A DNA stretch of 37,867 nucleotides from a bacterium (GTDB lineage Bacteria > CG2-30-53-67): the NCBI GenBank assembly GCA_919901565.1, contig CAKKPE010000090.1, positions 1-37,867 on the forward strand. Direction: 5' to 3'. Of this stretch, positions 8,165 through 17,483 are shown in pieces. Below the pieces are notes generated by a model. The model ran no database searches. It saw only the letters and a list, made by a program, of their open reading frames with translations, and was not told where the DNA came from. Position 1 is the stretch's first letter. Each line of letters starts with the position of its first letter. Both the position numbers and the translations under genes were made by a program.

Positions 8165-9385
8165 TTATGCTTCTTCCGCTCCTTCTGCATCGCCTTCTTC
8201 AAAGTATTCCTCGTAGAAGATATAGGGGTTGGTTCTCGGATGCATGACCATTTCCGGGATAGGTTCAACACCGATCTCTTCGATGAAGTTCCCGAGGCCC
8301 ACGCGCTGGATGCACTCTCCGATCCTTTCGCGGCTAACGCCGTGTTCATCCCAGAACTCCCAGATCTTTGCAATAAGATCCTTGAACTCCTGGTAGTCAT
8401 CTTCTTTGTCCAACTTCATGAACGGGACCAGGACCGAGGCGAGGAGCGCCCCTTCAATGATCGGGGCCTTGGCTCCGATCAGAATGGTGGCCCCGGTGTC
8501 CTTGCCGGGCCGAAGGGCCTTGGGCATGACATTGATGCAGTGCATGCAGTGGTTGCATTGCTTATTGTCGATCTTGATCGCCTTCCCGTCGAAGCCCATG
8601 CAGGCCGTGGGGCATTTGCGGATCACGTCGGCCCGGATGTCCATCCCGGAATCCGCATATGCCTTGACGGCATTCTGGTCTATCCTGATGTCGTCGCGCC
8701 AGGTGCCGATCACGGAAAGATCGGACCTTGCAATGGAGGCGACGCAGTCATTGGGGCAGCCGGAGAACTTGAACTTCCATTTATAGGCGAAGGCGGGGCG
8801 GTGGAGTTCATCCTGATAGGCCATGGTGATATTGTAGCACATGTCCATGGTGTCATAGCAGGCGTACTCGCAACGCGCCGGCCCGTTGCAGCAGCTCGGG
8901 GTCCGGACATCAGAGCCCGAACCTCCCAGGTCCCAGCCTTTGTCGGTCAGTTCCTTAAAAATCGGCTCCAGTTCTTCAGACGTGGTCCCCAGAAAAACGC
9001 AGTCTCCGGTGGAACCGTGCATATTGGTCATCCCGGAACCGTGCGCATCCCAGATGTCGCAGAGTTCCCTCAGCGCCTTTGACGTGTAGAACCATCCCGA
9101 CGGCTGATTCACACGGACCGTATGGAAGTGAGCGCAGGCAGGGAACTTGTCGGCGGAATCGGAATACCTTCCGATCACGCCTCCGCCGTACCCCATCACG
9201 CCCACCAGACCCCCGTGCTTCCAGTGTCCTCTCTTTTCCCGATAGGACATTTCCAGTTGACCCAGGAGGTCCTGGATCATCGGCTTTCTCACGGCCATCC
9301 CTTTCAGTTCCTTAACGAAACTCGGCCAGGGTCCCTTTTCAAGTTGATCCAAAAGGGGAGTGTCAATTTTTTTCCCGGTTGCCAT
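8165..9385 (-). CDS. dsrA: dissimilatory sulfite reductase alpha subunit, reductive type (copy 1)
   Basis: The 406-residue DsrA has the siroheme/[4Fe-4S] ligands C166-x5-C172 (CCNGPARC) and C210-x3-C214 (GCPNDC) and a ferredoxin domain ([15 protein letters not shown], residues 277-283). It matches sulfate-reducer DsrA in '[18 protein letters not shown]' and '[13 protein letters not shown]'. AAAAGGAGA precedes the ATG. It starts an operon dsrA-dsrB-dsrD-dsrL; a 215-bp upstream gap carries a CRP/FNR-type palindrome at 9489-9504. Cytoplasmic, acting with DsrC and DsrMKJOP encoded upstream on the same strand. Confidence 0.95.
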   Translation of the reverse strand: MATGKKIDTPLLDQLEKGPWPSFVKELKGMAVRKPMIQDLLGQLEMSYREKRGHWKHGGLVGVMGYGGGVIGRYSDSADKFPACAHFHTVRVNQPSGWFYTSKALRELCDIWDAHGSGMTNMHGSTGDCVFLGTTSEELEPIFKELTDKGWDLGGSGSDVRTPSCCNGPARCEYACYDTMDMCYNITMAYQDELHRPAFAYKWKFKFSGCPNDCVASIARSDLSVIGTWRDDIRIDQNAVKAYADSGMDIRADVIRKCPTACMGFDGKAIKIDNKQCNHCMHCINVMPKALRPGKDTGATILIGAKAPIIEGALLASVLVPFMKLDKEDDYQEFKDLIAKIWEFWDEHGVSRERIGECIQRVGLGNFIEEIGVEPIPEMVMHPRTNPYIFYEEYFEEGDAEGAEEA

Positions 9386-9486
9386 GCTTTGATTCTCCTT
9401 TTGTTGCTCTCTCCGACATCTTCACGGGGAGAATATTTAAGTAAATACTTTGTCCATCCTTTACCTTTTAGCAAAAAAATATGATT

Positions 9487-9506
9487 TATGTGATATTCAT
9501 CACATA
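9487..9506. promoter_or_regulatory. CRP/FNR-family (HcpR-like) operator upstream of dsrA copy 1
   Basis: A 20-bp palindrome with 7-bp arms TATGTGA and TCACATA around a 6-bp spacer. The core TGTGA-N6-TCACA (9489-9504) is the CRP/FNR-superfamily consensus; in sulfate reducers the HcpR regulator uses very similar sites on sulfur and nitrosative-stress genes. The core edge is 104 bp from the dsrA start codon. A matching site precedes the second dsrA. Confidence 0.7.
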
Positions 9507-9600
9507 CGTGTTGACCATATTCCCTATATTTTTAATGTAGACTGGGGAATCTTAATCGTATATCGTCTTACCACTTCTTCTTTACATCGGGTTACCCCCC

Positions 9601-10263
9601 TCAACAACATCTTGTCAGAGCATCTTCAACGATGATGGCCACGGATTTCAACCGTAACTCTTCATTTTCGTACAACAGGGTCATGCCGGGGTCCCTGCTC
9701 AGCTTTTCAAGTCTCTCCCGGGTGTCCTCTCCATCCAACTGCCCCAGGCACCAGGCGGCATGACCTCTGACCGAGGGATCAGGATCTTCGAGAAAGGATT
9801 CTATAACCGGCATGACCTTCTTTACCATGGACAGGCGCCTGCTCCCCACTCTGCCGATGGCCCATAGCACTCCGGTCAGGATTTCAACATTCCGGTTCGG
9901 AGGCCTGCAGGTCTCCGGATCCCGAATATATTGTATAACCACCTTGACGGCTTCTTCTGCAAGATGGATGTTGTTCCTTGCGATCTCACCTATGGTTTCA
10001 GGTGCGGCCCTTCCTATCGCCCCTGCCTCGTCATTCATGGACCAGAGGAGCCGGGCTACCTCCTTTTTGATCCATTCAGGTTTTCCCACGGCGAGCCTGC
10101 CGAACATGGTCACCGCCCGCCACCGTATGATCGGTTCCTCATCATATAAGATGGATCTGAGCAGCCTGACAATTTTCCGATTTTCACCCAGCAGGCCCAG
10201 GATCTCCTGGTATTGCCTACCTCTTAAGAACTCCCTGATCGTCTCTTTGTAATCACCCATCAA
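9601..10263 (-). CDS. HEAT-repeat protein in the dsr operon
   Basis: This 220-residue protein is made of helical pairs typical of HEAT/PBS-lyase repeats, e.g. 'EEPIIRWRAVTMFGRLAV', 'AGAIGRAAPETIGEIARNN', 'EILTGVLWAIGRVGS' and 'PDPSVRGHAAWCLGQLDG'. There is no signal peptide or enzyme motif, so it is probably a cytoplasmic protein-protein scaffold. It follows dsrH by 6 bp and ends before the dsrA promoter region, so it is the last gene of the dsrMKJOP-C-EFH run. Two adjacent ATG codons are possible starts. The place suggests a partner of DsrEFH, DsrC or DsrAB, but that is inference. Confidence 0.8.
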   Translation of the reverse strand: MMGDYKETIREFLRGRQYQEILGLLGENRKIVRLLRSILYDEEPIIRWRAVTMFGRLAVGKPEWIKKEVARLLWSMNDEAGAIGRAAPETIGEIARNNIHLAEEAVKVVIQYIRDPETCRPPNRNVEILTGVLWAIGRVGSRRLSMVKKVMPVIESFLEDPDPSVRGHAAWCLGQLDGEDTRERLEKLSRDPGMTLLYENEELRLKSVAIIVEDALTRCC

Positions 10264-10269
10264 TCTTCT

Positions 10270-10563
10270 TTACAGCCAGGAATAGGGTACGTGCTTTTCC
10301 ACAAGCGTCACGAAACAGGAATAGTCGCAGACCTGTATCCCCTCAATGATCCTGTCTACACCCCGCGCCTTGAGATCGGCCTGAATGGCGAATACGGAAT
10401 GGGTCTTTAAGGCTTCCTTCATCATCCGATCAAGTGTGGTCCCTGGAAGCGCTGCGTATACACCGTCCTCGATCAGCATGATGGGATCATCGTCCTTGGC
10501 GATCCGGAGGCAGCTGTCCAGGTTCCGGAATTTGAAAGGTGATTTATTCACGATATGAAGCAA
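10270..10563 (-). CDS. dsrH: DsrH, sulfur-relay subunit (TusB family)
   Basis: With a TTG start at 10563 the protein begins MLHIVNKSPF, the normal DsrH/TusB N-terminus, and has GGAGG 7 nt upstream. A longer frame from 10581 would put the ribosome site inside the gene, so it is rejected. The 97-residue product keeps a cysteine at position 18 (NLDSCLRIAK), as in DsrH of sulfur oxidisers. DsrE2F2H2 passes persulfide sulfur to DsrC. The genes order as dsrE-dsrF-dsrH directly after dsrC, a set common in sulfur oxidisers and rare with dsrD. Confidence 0.88.
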   Translation of the reverse strand: MLHIVNKSPFKFRNLDSCLRIAKDDDPIMLIEDGVYAALPGTTLDRMMKEALKTHSVFAIQADLKARGVDRIIEGIQVCDYSCFVTLVEKHVPYSWL

Positions 10564-10593
10564 TGTTTCTCCTCCTTGCAAATACTCGAACCA

Positions 10594-10965
10594 TTAAAAA
10601 GGCAAAAGCACGTCCTGCTCGCCCATAACCTTGCGGAGTGCCGCCGCGTCCACAATCTCTACGTCAACCACCAGATCATCCTCGGTGAGCCCCCTCTGCG
10701 CCAGCGATTCCTTATCCACATACCGTTTCTCCACACCATAGGATTCCAATACCCTGAATGTAGCGGAGAATCCCTTGGTCCCGAGTTCAGTGGTATCCTG
10801 CCCCTTCTTCAGGGAAAGAACGGCATCGTCCAGAAAGACAGCGCTGATTTCCTGATCGTATGCCCCGAAGATGAGAATGACTTCAAGCCCCTCGTAGGCA
10901 TAGATGGAACCATGCGGCGCCTTACGGTTCACAAACATGATCTTTCTCGGTTTAGTCTCTTCCAT
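10594..10965 (-). CDS. dsrF: DsrF, sulfur-relay subunit (TusC family)
   Basis: This 123-residue protein has the DsrE/F fold: 'RKIMFVNRKAPHGSIYAYEGLEVILIFGAYDQEISAVFLDDAVLSL' is the first strand-helix-strand unit, with the 'APHGS.YA.E.LE' motif of TusC/DsrF. It is a structural subunit of the DsrEFH hexamer. It sits 21 bp after dsrE and 30 bp before dsrH. It lacks an active cysteine, as usual for this subunit. Cytoplasmic. Confidence 0.88.
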   Translation of the reverse strand: MEETKPRKIMFVNRKAPHGSIYAYEGLEVILIFGAYDQEISAVFLDDAVLSLKKGQDTTELGTKGFSATFRVLESYGVEKRYVDKESLAQRGLTEDDLVVDVEIVDAAALRKVMGEQDVLLPF

Positions 10966-10986
10966 TTGCTCATTAACTCCTTTCGT

Positions 10987-11343
10987 TTAATCGCCGAAGG
11001 TAACCAGCCGGTCGGACTCGATACAGAGTTCGCTCAACTGTCCGAGCCCGTCGATCCTCGCGTTCTCGATGAGAACATTCTGACTGATGCCCCGGCGCTT
11101 GGCCGCAGCGACACAGACAATCAACTGGACCCCCTTGGCTCCCAGATCCGACCATCTTTTGCTGATGTTCCGGTCATCGGCAGGGATGTCCATGAGTTTT
11201 GTCGTGTTGATCACCCCGTCGTTGTAGAAGAAAACGCCGGAGATCTCATGTCCCTTGGCCAGCGACGCCAGGATGAAATTGTAGGCGCTGTCCGACGCCT
11301 GGTGATTATAGGGGCCTTCCTGAATCAGTATTCCAAACTTCAT
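10987..11343 (-). CDS. dsrE: DsrE, sulfurtransferase subunit (TusD family)
   Basis: This 118-residue protein begins MKFGILIQEGPYNHQASDSAYNF and keeps the active-site cysteine at residue 77 (LIVCVAAAKRRGI), matching Cys78 of known DsrE, which carries the persulfide. GGAGG lies 4 nt before the ATG. DsrE hands sulfur to or from DsrC. Active-site retention argues that the relay is functional rather than vestigial. It is the first gene after dsrC, 171 bp downstream of its stop. Confidence 0.92.
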   Translation of the reverse strand: MKFGILIQEGPYNHQASDSAYNFILASLAKGHEISGVFFYNDGVINTTKLMDIPADDRNISKRWSDLGAKGVQLIVCVAAAKRRGISQNVLIENARIDGLGQLSELCIESDRLVTFGD

Positions 11344-11514
11344 TGAACCTCCATCATGTATAGGTGAATCTTCATCAACGGGTTATCTGCCTCCTGAAAG
11401 GCAGCCCAACTGTACGGCCCGTATCTCTACTTTCTTCCCGTACGCGGAACCATCCTGCAGCCGGAGCAAGCATGTAAAGGGAAGCTCCCCTGTCCATACC
11501 TTTGAATGGCCCGT

Positions 11515-11850
11515 TTATACGCAGCCGGTCGGCTTGGGCAATCCGGCGATCTTGCAGGCCTGTTTGGCCGGCCCGGCAGGATAGAGTTCATAGAGATACT
11601 TGGTATTCCCCTTCTCCTTGCCGAACGCTTTTCCAATGGCCTTGGTCAGGATGCGGATCATAGGGGCAATCTTGTATTCCTGATAATAATCCCTGAGGAA
11701 ATTCACCACCTCCCAGTGGGCTTCCGTCATGTCGACATTTTCGGTCTTTGCGAGCGCCAAGGCCACTTCTTTATCCCAGTCATCCATATTCTTAAGAAAA
11801 CCATCCTCGTCTAATTCAATTGTCTTGCCGCTTACATCAAGGCTGCTCAT
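11515..11850 (-). CDS. dsrC: DsrC, sulfur-carrier protein
   Basis: The 111-residue protein starts MSSLDVSGKTIELDEDGFL; an ATG 15 nt further upstream overlaps the GGAGG ribosome site, so this start is preferred. Both conserved cysteines of true DsrC are present in the C-terminal arm: C99 (KQACKIAG) and the penultimate C110 (PTGCV), spaced by 11. They form the trisulfide produced by DsrAB and later reduced by DsrMKJOP, or the reverse in sulfur oxidation. It lies between dsrP and dsrE. It is the only dsrC in the window and would have to serve both DsrAB sets. Confidence 0.95.
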   Translation of the reverse strand: MSSLDVSGKTIELDEDGFLKNMDDWDKEVALALAKTENVDMTEAHWEVVNFLRDYYQEYKIAPMIRILTKAIGKAFGKEKGNTKYLYELYPAGPAKQACKIAGLPKPTGCV

Positions 11851-11949
11851 TACGTATTCCTCCAATGTTGTTATTAAATATGAGGTTACAAACCTCCCAA
11901 AAACACCTTTATATTTTTACCATCCGGCCTTCGCGGCCGAATCACCCCA

Positions 11950-13107
11950 TCATTGAGCAGCCTCTTCCTTGACGGACACCGCCACCTTGAACAGAACGGT
12001 CAGGACCAGAAATCCGATGGCCCAGACTCCGAGGGTAATCGAGATCTCGGGCAAGGTCGGCGCATATTCCACAACTTCTTCGAACGGGTTGGGTATGAAT
12101 CCGCCCACCACCAGCCCCATCCCCTTGTCGATCCATGTCGAAACGACGATTGCTATAGCGGCAACGGCCAGAAGATTCTCGTTTGATCGCGAGGAAGGCG
12201 GAATCAGGAGACCCAGTCCGACAACGGCCAGGACCACAAATGTCCACATGAAGGGAACCAGTTTTCCATGCCCTTCCAGGCCGAAAAAGAGATACTGAAG
12301 TGGTTGCATATGCCCTGGTATCTTGCTGTAAAAGGCGGTGAAGAATTCAAGAAGCAGAAAAAAGACATTGGTGAGCATGGCGTAGGTCACGATCTTCGCC
12401 AAGGTCTGGATGGCCTCTTTCCCCGGATCGAACCGGGTCTGACTTCTCACGATCAGGCAGATAATAATCAAAAGAGCGGGACCGGAGGCAAAGGCAGAGG
12501 CCAGGAAGCGGGCCGCCATGATAGCGGTCAGCCACAAATGTCTTCCGGGGAGACCGGCATACAGGAACGCGGTCACCGTATGGATACTGACCGCCCATGG
12601 GATCGAAAGGTAGATCAGCGGCTTGATCCATGCAGGGGGCGGAGCGGACTTGCGCTCGGCGCCCAGGGTAGCCCATGCGATCACGATATTAAGCATGAAA
12701 TAACCCAGCAGGACGATCATGTCCCAGAACATGACCGAGTTGGGGGTGGGATGGAGAATCACATTCATGACCCGGAAGGGCTGCCCGAGGTCGACAAAGA
12801 TGAACAAGATGCACATGGTCACGGCCGAGACGGCCAGAAACTCTCCGAGAACGGTGATTCTCCCGAACTTCTTGTAGTTATGGAGATAATAAGGGATGAC
12901 CAGCATGACCGCCGAGGCCGCAACGCCGACCAGATAGGTGAACTGGGCAATATAAAATCCCCAGGACACATCCCGGCTCAGCCCGGTGATCCCCAGGCCG
13001 TAACTCAGCTGCTGCAGGTAAAAAATAAACCCTACCCCGATGACCGCGAGCAGGAAGAATATCCAGCCCCAGTATTTTCCACTCCCGGTCAATGCCTTTT
13101 CCAGCAT
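11950..13107 (-). CDS. dsrP: DsrP, NrfD-like membrane subunit
   Basis: This protein of about 385 residues has roughly ten hydrophobic helices in the NrfD/PsrC pattern, e.g. '[17 protein letters not shown]', '[17 protein letters not shown]' and '[17 protein letters not shown]'. It exchanges electrons between menaquinol and DsrO. The start at 13107 (ATG, GAGGTG upstream) lies 8 nt after the dsrO stop; a TTG-initiated longer frame to 13122 overlaps dsrO and is less likely. It is the last gene of dsrMKJOP, with dsrC next. Confidence 0.92.
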   Translation of the reverse strand: MLEKALTGSGKYWGWIFFLLAVIGVGFIFYLQQLSYGLGITGLSRDVSWGFYIAQFTYLVGVAASAVMLVIPYYLHNYKKFGRITVLGEFLAVSAVTMCILFIFVDLGQPFRVMNVILHPTPNSVMFWDMIVLLGYFMLNIVIAWATLGAERKSAPPPAWIKPLIYLSIPWAVSIHTVTAFLYAGLPGRHLWLTAIMAARFLASAFASGPALLIIICLIVRSQTRFDPGKEAIQTLAKIVTYAMLTNVFFLLLEFFTAFYSKIPGHMQPLQYLFFGLEGHGKLVPFMWTFVVLAVVGLGLLIPPSSRSNENLLAVAAIAIVVSTWIDKGMGLVVGGFIPNPFEEVVEYAPTLPEISITLGVWAIGFLVLTVLFKVAVSVKEEAAQ

Positions 13108-13114
13108 AGTCACC

Positions 13115-13906
13115 TCATACAATATAGAAAACAGAAGGCTCCGTGCCCAGTTCGGGTTTCCGCCTGATGGTGTAGTTGGTCCTCAAAAGCTCCCGGACCT
13201 CTGAATTCGGATTATCCAGATCACCGAAGACCAGCACCTTCTCCTTGCAGGCCTCCACACAGGCCGGGATCTTCCCGACAGCGAGCCTTTCGTCACAGAA
13301 GGTGCATTTTTCCACAACGCCCTTGGTCCTGGTGGGATATTCCGGATTCCCTTCCTCCTTGTTGACAAAAGGCCGGGGATCTCTCCAGTTAAAGCTTCTC
13401 GAACCGTAGGGGCAGGCAGCCATGCAGAACCGGCACCCGATGCAGCGGTGGTAATCCATCATAACCACCCCGTCCTTTTTCCTCTTGAATGTCGCCTGCG
13501 TGGGACAGACCCTGACGCACGGCGGATTCTTGCAATGATTACAGAGAACGATGAAAGGCAGCTCCTTGAGTTTTTCTTCGACAAACTCGCTCTCCTGCTC
13601 GGGAAAGGCATGCTGGAACGGCGACTTCCAGATCCACTTGATCTCATCCTTGGGATTGTTGAAATCCGGGATGTTGTGGACATGCCGGCATACGTCTATA
13701 CAGTCCCGGCATTCTTCCTGTTCGGAACACTTTTTCATATCAATAACCATGGCCCAGCGTTCTGCCTCGAGAGCCTGCCCGCCCGACATGAACTGTGAAG
13801 CTTCAAGCTCTCCAGGCGCAAGCAGTTCATAGGCCGATTTGCCCGCAAGGCCCGCCAGGGTAGAGAGTCCGGCGATCTTTAAAAATTCGCGTCTTTTACA
13901 GCCCAT
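13115..13906 (-). CDS. dsrO: DsrO, periplasmic ferredoxin-like subunit with Tat signal
   Basis: The 263-residue protein opens with a twin-arginine signal ([20 protein letters not shown]). Four cysteine clusters follow: [40 protein letters not shown] and [20 protein letters not shown], so four [4Fe-4S] centres are expected. It links DsrP and DsrJ on the outer face of the membrane. Its start overlaps the dsrJ end by 28 nt, so translation is probably coupled. Confidence 0.93.
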   Translation of the reverse strand: MGCKRREFLKIAGLSTLAGLAGKSAYELLAPGELEASQFMSGGQALEAERWAMVIDMKKCSEQEECRDCIDVCRHVHNIPDFNNPKDEIKWIWKSPFQHAFPEQESEFVEEKLKELPFIVLCNHCKNPPCVRVCPTQATFKRKKDGVVMMDYHRCIGCRFCMAACPYGSRSFNWRDPRPFVNKEEGNPEYPTRTKGVVEKCTFCDERLAVGKIPACVEACKEKVLVFGDLDNPNSEVRELLRTNYTIRRKPELGTEPSVFYIV

Positions 13907-14295
13907 AACTCCTTCTCCTTCGGCTCAAGATGGCAATCCCAGCAGTAGAGTTGTGTAACCCCCACAAAATCGTGGCACTTGTCGCAGAACTTGTCCTTGT
14001 TGGAATGACAGCCCAGACAGGTGTTCTGGAGGCTGATATCGTGAGACTTCCCGTTGGAGCCCACATAGACCCGCAGGTCTTCCCGCACGGCCGTATCCCG
14101 CCACTCGTTCAACAACTGCATGTGCGAGGTCTTCATGAAGGACTTGGGTTCCACGCACTCATTTTCCTGCTTGGCCTTTTGCGAGAGTTCCGGCTCCGGC
14201 GCCGGCGAGGCCTTGCCCATGTTGTACCAGAAAGGAAATGTCATCACACCGATAAAGACCATCAACCCGGCGATAATTTTCCCGGCATCATGCAT
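13879..14295 (-). CDS. dsrJ: DsrJ, periplasmic triheme cytochrome c
   Basis: The 138-residue protein has one N-terminal membrane anchor/signal (IIAGLMVFIGVMTFPFW) and exactly three CxxCH haem sites: CLGCH (93-97), CDKCH (104-108) and CWDCH (118-122). C47 (ENECVEPK) is the conserved cysteine that gives DsrJ its unusual His/Cys haem. I prefer the ATG at 14295 with GGAGG 9 nt upstream; another ATG at 14304 is possible. The start overlaps the dsrK stop. Confidence 0.92.
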   Translation of the reverse strand: MHDAGKIIAGLMVFIGVMTFPFWYNMGKASPAPEPELSQKAKQENECVEPKSFMKTSHMQLLNEWRDTAVREDLRVYVGSNGKSHDISLQNTCLGCHSNKDKFCDKCHDFVGVTQLYCWDCHLEPKEKELWAVKDANF

Positions 14296-15907
14296 CGGCT
14301 TCATCCTCCTCTACGCCTTCAAGAGGCTCTTCACGCAGACCGGTCGTCCTCTTCTTCTCACCGTCCATGATCAGGGCATTCCCCACAAGCTCGTGCACAC
14401 CGCTGACCTCGACACCGGGGACCCAGTATCTGAGCAGGGGAGGAAGCACGGCCCGGTCGATGGCACAGATACAGGAGAGCAGGTTCACATCGTGTTTTTC
14501 CGCCACGTACTTCACGGCGTTAGCCCTGGGGAGCCCTCCCCGGAGCCTCATCTCCATAAATTCTTCTGTATTCAAACCGGAACCGCTCCCGCAGCAGAAG
14601 GTCTGCTCCCGGATGGTATTCTCCGGCATCTCATGAAAATGATTGCACACGCTCTTCAGGACATAACGGGGTTCCTCAAAGAGGCCCATGGCTCTTGCAG
14701 GATTGCAGGAATCGTGGAACGTCACCTTCCGGTGGTCATTGCGGCTGGGGTCGAGTTTGAGTCTGCCGTTTTTGATCAGGTCAGCAGTGAACTCGGTGAT
14801 GTGCACCATCTTGGTGGATTTCGCATTCTCGAATTTAGTCCCGGTGATCGGAGAGACGGGTTCCTCAAGAAAATCCGCCGGGCCGTTCATGGTATCCATA
14901 TACTGATGGATGACCCGCCACATGTGGCCGCACTCCCCGCCCAGGATCCACTTTACACCCAGCCTCTTGGCTTCGGCGTACATCTTGGCGTTGAGCCGCT
15001 TCATCATCTCATGGGAGGTGAAGAGGCCGAAGTTTCCGCCTTCCGAGGCGTAGGTGCTGAGCGTATAATCGAGTCCGATATGATGGAAAAGCAGGAGGTA
15101 TCCCATGAAGGTATAGATCCCCGGATCGGCGAAGACATCGGCGGAGGGTGTGATAAAGAGGATCTCGGCCCCCTTGCGGTTGAAGGACGGGTTCACCCGA
15201 ATGCCTGTGAGCTCCTCCACATCGTCCAGCAGGGATTCTATGCTGTCCTTGAAGGAGTGAGGCTCCAGACCGAGATGGTTCCCTGTCCTCATACAGTTGG
15301 CAGCGGGTTCGATGATCCAGTTGATGTTCACACCCACGAGATGCATGAGTTCCCTTGCCATCATGGTGATCTCAGCCGTATCGATGCCGTACGGGCAGAA
15401 GACCGAGCAGCGGCGGCATTCCGAGCACTGGTAGAAATAGTAGAACCACTCTTTCAGCACCTGCGGGGTGAGCTTTCTCGCCCCGGCCGCCATCCCGAGA
15501 ATCTTTCCTGCCGTTGTGAAGTCCTTGCGGTAAACCGACCGGAGCAGTTCGGCCCTGAGGACCGGCATATTCTTGGGATCGCCGCTTCCGAGGAAGAAAT
15601 GGCACTTGTCGGCGCAGGCGCCGCATCGGACACAGACATCCATGAAAACCTTGAAGGAACGGAACTTGCCGAGACGTTCTTTGAACCCTTTATAGATAAT
15701 CTCCTCCCAGTTCTCGGGAAGTTTCCAGTCCTCATCCGGCGGGGACCATTCCCTGGAATTGGGGAACCCGAGATATTCAATACTCTTGGGTTTCGCGCTG
15801 TAACACCAGGTCCCCTTTCTGAATTCAAAGGGCGTTTTCATCCACCCGGTCTTGGGAGGTGTATGAACGATCTTCATTTCTGCCGGTGTTGGAAGCTTGT
15901 CTGCCAT
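14288..15907 (-). CDS. dsrK: DsrK, HdrD-like catalytic subunit
   Basis: The 539-residue protein has two [4Fe-4S] motifs (CVRCGACADKCHFF and CSECRRCSVFCP) and two CCG-type regions (GGECGHMWR; HDSCNPAR with FCCGSGSGL) that build the noncubane cluster of heterodisulfide reductases. It reduces the DsrC trisulfide on the cytoplasmic side, taking electrons from DsrM. A short C-terminal acidic tail is present. It starts 4 nt after the dsrM stop. Confidence 0.94.
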   Translation of the reverse strand: MADKLPTPAEMKIVHTPPKTGWMKTPFEFRKGTWCYSAKPKSIEYLGFPNSREWSPPDEDWKLPENWEEIIYKGFKERLGKFRSFKVFMDVCVRCGACADKCHFFLGSGDPKNMPVLRAELLRSVYRKDFTTAGKILGMAAGARKLTPQVLKEWFYYFYQCSECRRCSVFCPYGIDTAEITMMARELMHLVGVNINWIIEPAANCMRTGNHLGLEPHSFKDSIESLLDDVEELTGIRVNPSFNRKGAEILFITPSADVFADPGIYTFMGYLLLFHHIGLDYTLSTYASEGGNFGLFTSHEMMKRLNAKMYAEAKRLGVKWILGGECGHMWRVIHQYMDTMNGPADFLEEPVSPITGTKFENAKSTKMVHITEFTADLIKNGRLKLDPSRNDHRKVTFHDSCNPARAMGLFEEPRYVLKSVCNHFHEMPENTIREQTFCCGSGSGLNTEEFMEMRLRGGLPRANAVKYVAEKHDVNLLSCICAIDRAVLPPLLRYWVPGVEVSGVHELVGNALIMDGEKKRTTGLREEPLEGVEEDEADA

Positions 15908-15910
15908 CGC

Positions 15911-16906
15911 TTATTCCTTCTCTACGGGAATTTCGGCTTTAATCATCTTTGCCCTGAATTCTTCTTCATACTCTTCGTAGGTATGGACCTTGACCGGATA
16001 ATTCCAGGGGTTGACATGTCTGACCATGCGGTTGTTGTTCGCCAGATTTCTCGTGGGACTGAGGAAAACACCCCCCATGTGCATGAGTTTGCTGAACGGA
16101 AAATAAATAAAGAGAACGCTCACAAGAAAGATATGGATGTAGAAGATGCTTCCGATCTTCACCCCGGGGATATGGGGGTGGAGGGTCGCAAGACCCATGG
16201 TCAGATCCTTGACGCCCGCGATATCCACCTTGGTGAAGTATCTCATGAGAACCCCGCTCGCCCCGATAGCCAGAATCAGGAACAGGGGAAAGTAGTCGGC
16301 CGGAAGCGATATGTAGCGTACCTGCGGGATCACCACCCTCCTTAGGAAAAGGAATCCCACGGCCCCCAAAAAGATGAGGTCGGTCATATAGAGCCTCGGC
16401 GCCCCGATCTGCAGGAGCCCGTCCATGCCTTCGATCAGATGCAGGGGAGTCGGGATCGGCATGGTAAAGAACCTCAGGTGCCGGATGAAAATAACGAGGA
16501 AACACCAGTGAAAGGCCATGCCGGCCATCCAGAGCCACTTGGAGGAACCGTAGGTCAGCCTCTGCCCTTCCCTGAGTTCAGCCCGAGTATTCCTGAAAAG
16601 GGACCGGAAGAAAAAGACCTCAAGGAACATCCTTCCGAGTACACCGAAGATTCCGGAGGGGCTTTCAAGATGACTTTGCTTGATCCAGGGGAGGGTCTTC
16701 TGCTGTCCGCATGTGGTTGTAATCCGGAACGGGACCGGTGAGCGTGCCCAATTTAACACGCGGTAAATGAACCCGAGAAAGAATATCAGAACGGCCGCAT
16801 AGGGGATGGTCACCCCGAAGAGGTAATTCAACCTTGCATGGTTCACCCCGGTGTAGGCCAATAAAACGAGTACAATCACTGAGATGAGGGCAGATATGAC
16901 TCCCAT
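15911..16906 (-). CDS. dsrM: DsrM, haem b membrane subunit (NarI-like)
   Basis: This 331-residue protein has about five to six hydrophobic helices, histidines in membrane segments (e.g. AFHWCFLVIFIRHLRFF), and a long C-terminal tail, as in DsrM/NarI-like menaquinol oxidases. It delivers electrons to DsrK. It is the first gene of the dsrMKJOP block and lies 52 bp after the RsbRD_N-like gene. The N-terminus begins with a strong membrane helix, so the chosen ATG is plausible. Confidence 0.92.
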   Translation of the reverse strand: MGVISALISVIVLVLLAYTGVNHARLNYLFGVTIPYAAVLIFFLGFIYRVLNWARSPVPFRITTTCGQQKTLPWIKQSHLESPSGIFGVLGRMFLEVFFFRSLFRNTRAELREGQRLTYGSSKWLWMAGMAFHWCFLVIFIRHLRFFTMPIPTPLHLIEGMDGLLQIGAPRLYMTDLIFLGAVGFLFLRRVVIPQVRYISLPADYFPLFLILAIGASGVLMRYFTKVDIAGVKDLTMGLATLHPHIPGVKIGSIFYIHIFLVSVLFIYFPFSKLMHMGGVFLSPTRNLANNNRMVRHVNPWNYPVKVHTYEEYEEEFRAKMIKAEIPVEKE

Positions 16907-16958
16907 GAATTTTTACCTCGCTTTATGTTAAACAAATGACTTGAATGGACCAGGCCCT

Positions 16959-17474
16959 TTACGAACCGGGGGTCTCACACAACATGTTCGCTCTTTTCAG
17001 GAGCGTGTACGCTCTTTCCTTTATTTCATCCGCCTTGAGCTCATAGATCTTTTCCCTGGATTTCATATAGTTGTCAAAGCAGGCCAGGGCGAGATGGTCT
17101 ATGCTGGACTCCAGGGCCAGCACCTCTTCCTGCATCCCCTCCTCCCCGATCATCTCTCCCAGTTCCTCACGGATGACCTTTTTGAGAGAGAATATAAAGG
17201 ATACTGCCTCAGATGCTGAAAAATCCTGAACCGCACGGATCTTGATCAGCATGTCTATGGAAGTCGAGTCCCGGTTAAAATCCGTACCTTTTAATAATTC
17301 ATCAAAGATGGCCGCCATCTCTTGCGATGTCGTATGTCCTACAGGGTTGGCGAACCGATCTTTGTTTTTCTTGAATAGTGCTGAACTTTCAGGGGGGTAT
17401 GAATCCAACAGCAGGTTTAGCCATTTTTTTAGGATGGCTGGCTTTCTTTGCGTTAAGAGATGCCCTAACATCAT
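16959..17474 (-). CDS. RsbRD_N-like helical protein upstream of dsrM
   Basis: The protein of about 171 residues is all-helical and reads like the N-terminal domain of RsbR/RsbRD stress modulators: 'RKPAILKKWLNLLLDSYPPES', 'NPVGHTTSQEMAAIFDELL', 'SASEAVSFIFSLKKVIREEL'. Such proteins commonly sit directly upstream of dsrM in sulfate reducers. The start at 17474 is chosen because AAGGAG is about 10 nt before it; an ATG at 17483 is too close to that site. It has no catalytic motif. A sensor or regulatory role for the Dsr membrane complex is likely but unproven. Confidence 0.75.
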   Translation of the reverse strand: MMLGHLLTQRKPAILKKWLNLLLDSYPPESSALFKKNKDRFANPVGHTTSQEMAAIFDELLKGTDFNRDSTSIDMLIKIRAVQDFSASEAVSFIFSLKKVIREELGEMIGEEGMQEEVLALESSIDHLALACFDNYMKSREKIYELKADEIKERAYTLLKRANMLCETPGS

Positions 17475-17483
17475 AAACAGCAT

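Noticed and set aside
11953-13167. Plus-strand open frames opposite dsrP
   Set aside because: Antisense to a clear NrfD-type membrane protein; composition is non-natural.
14120-16345. A 741-codon open frame on the plus strand
   Set aside because: It lies antisense to dsrM, dsrK and dsrJ, which have full motifs. Its composition (many His, Gly, Arg) is that of a shadow frame.
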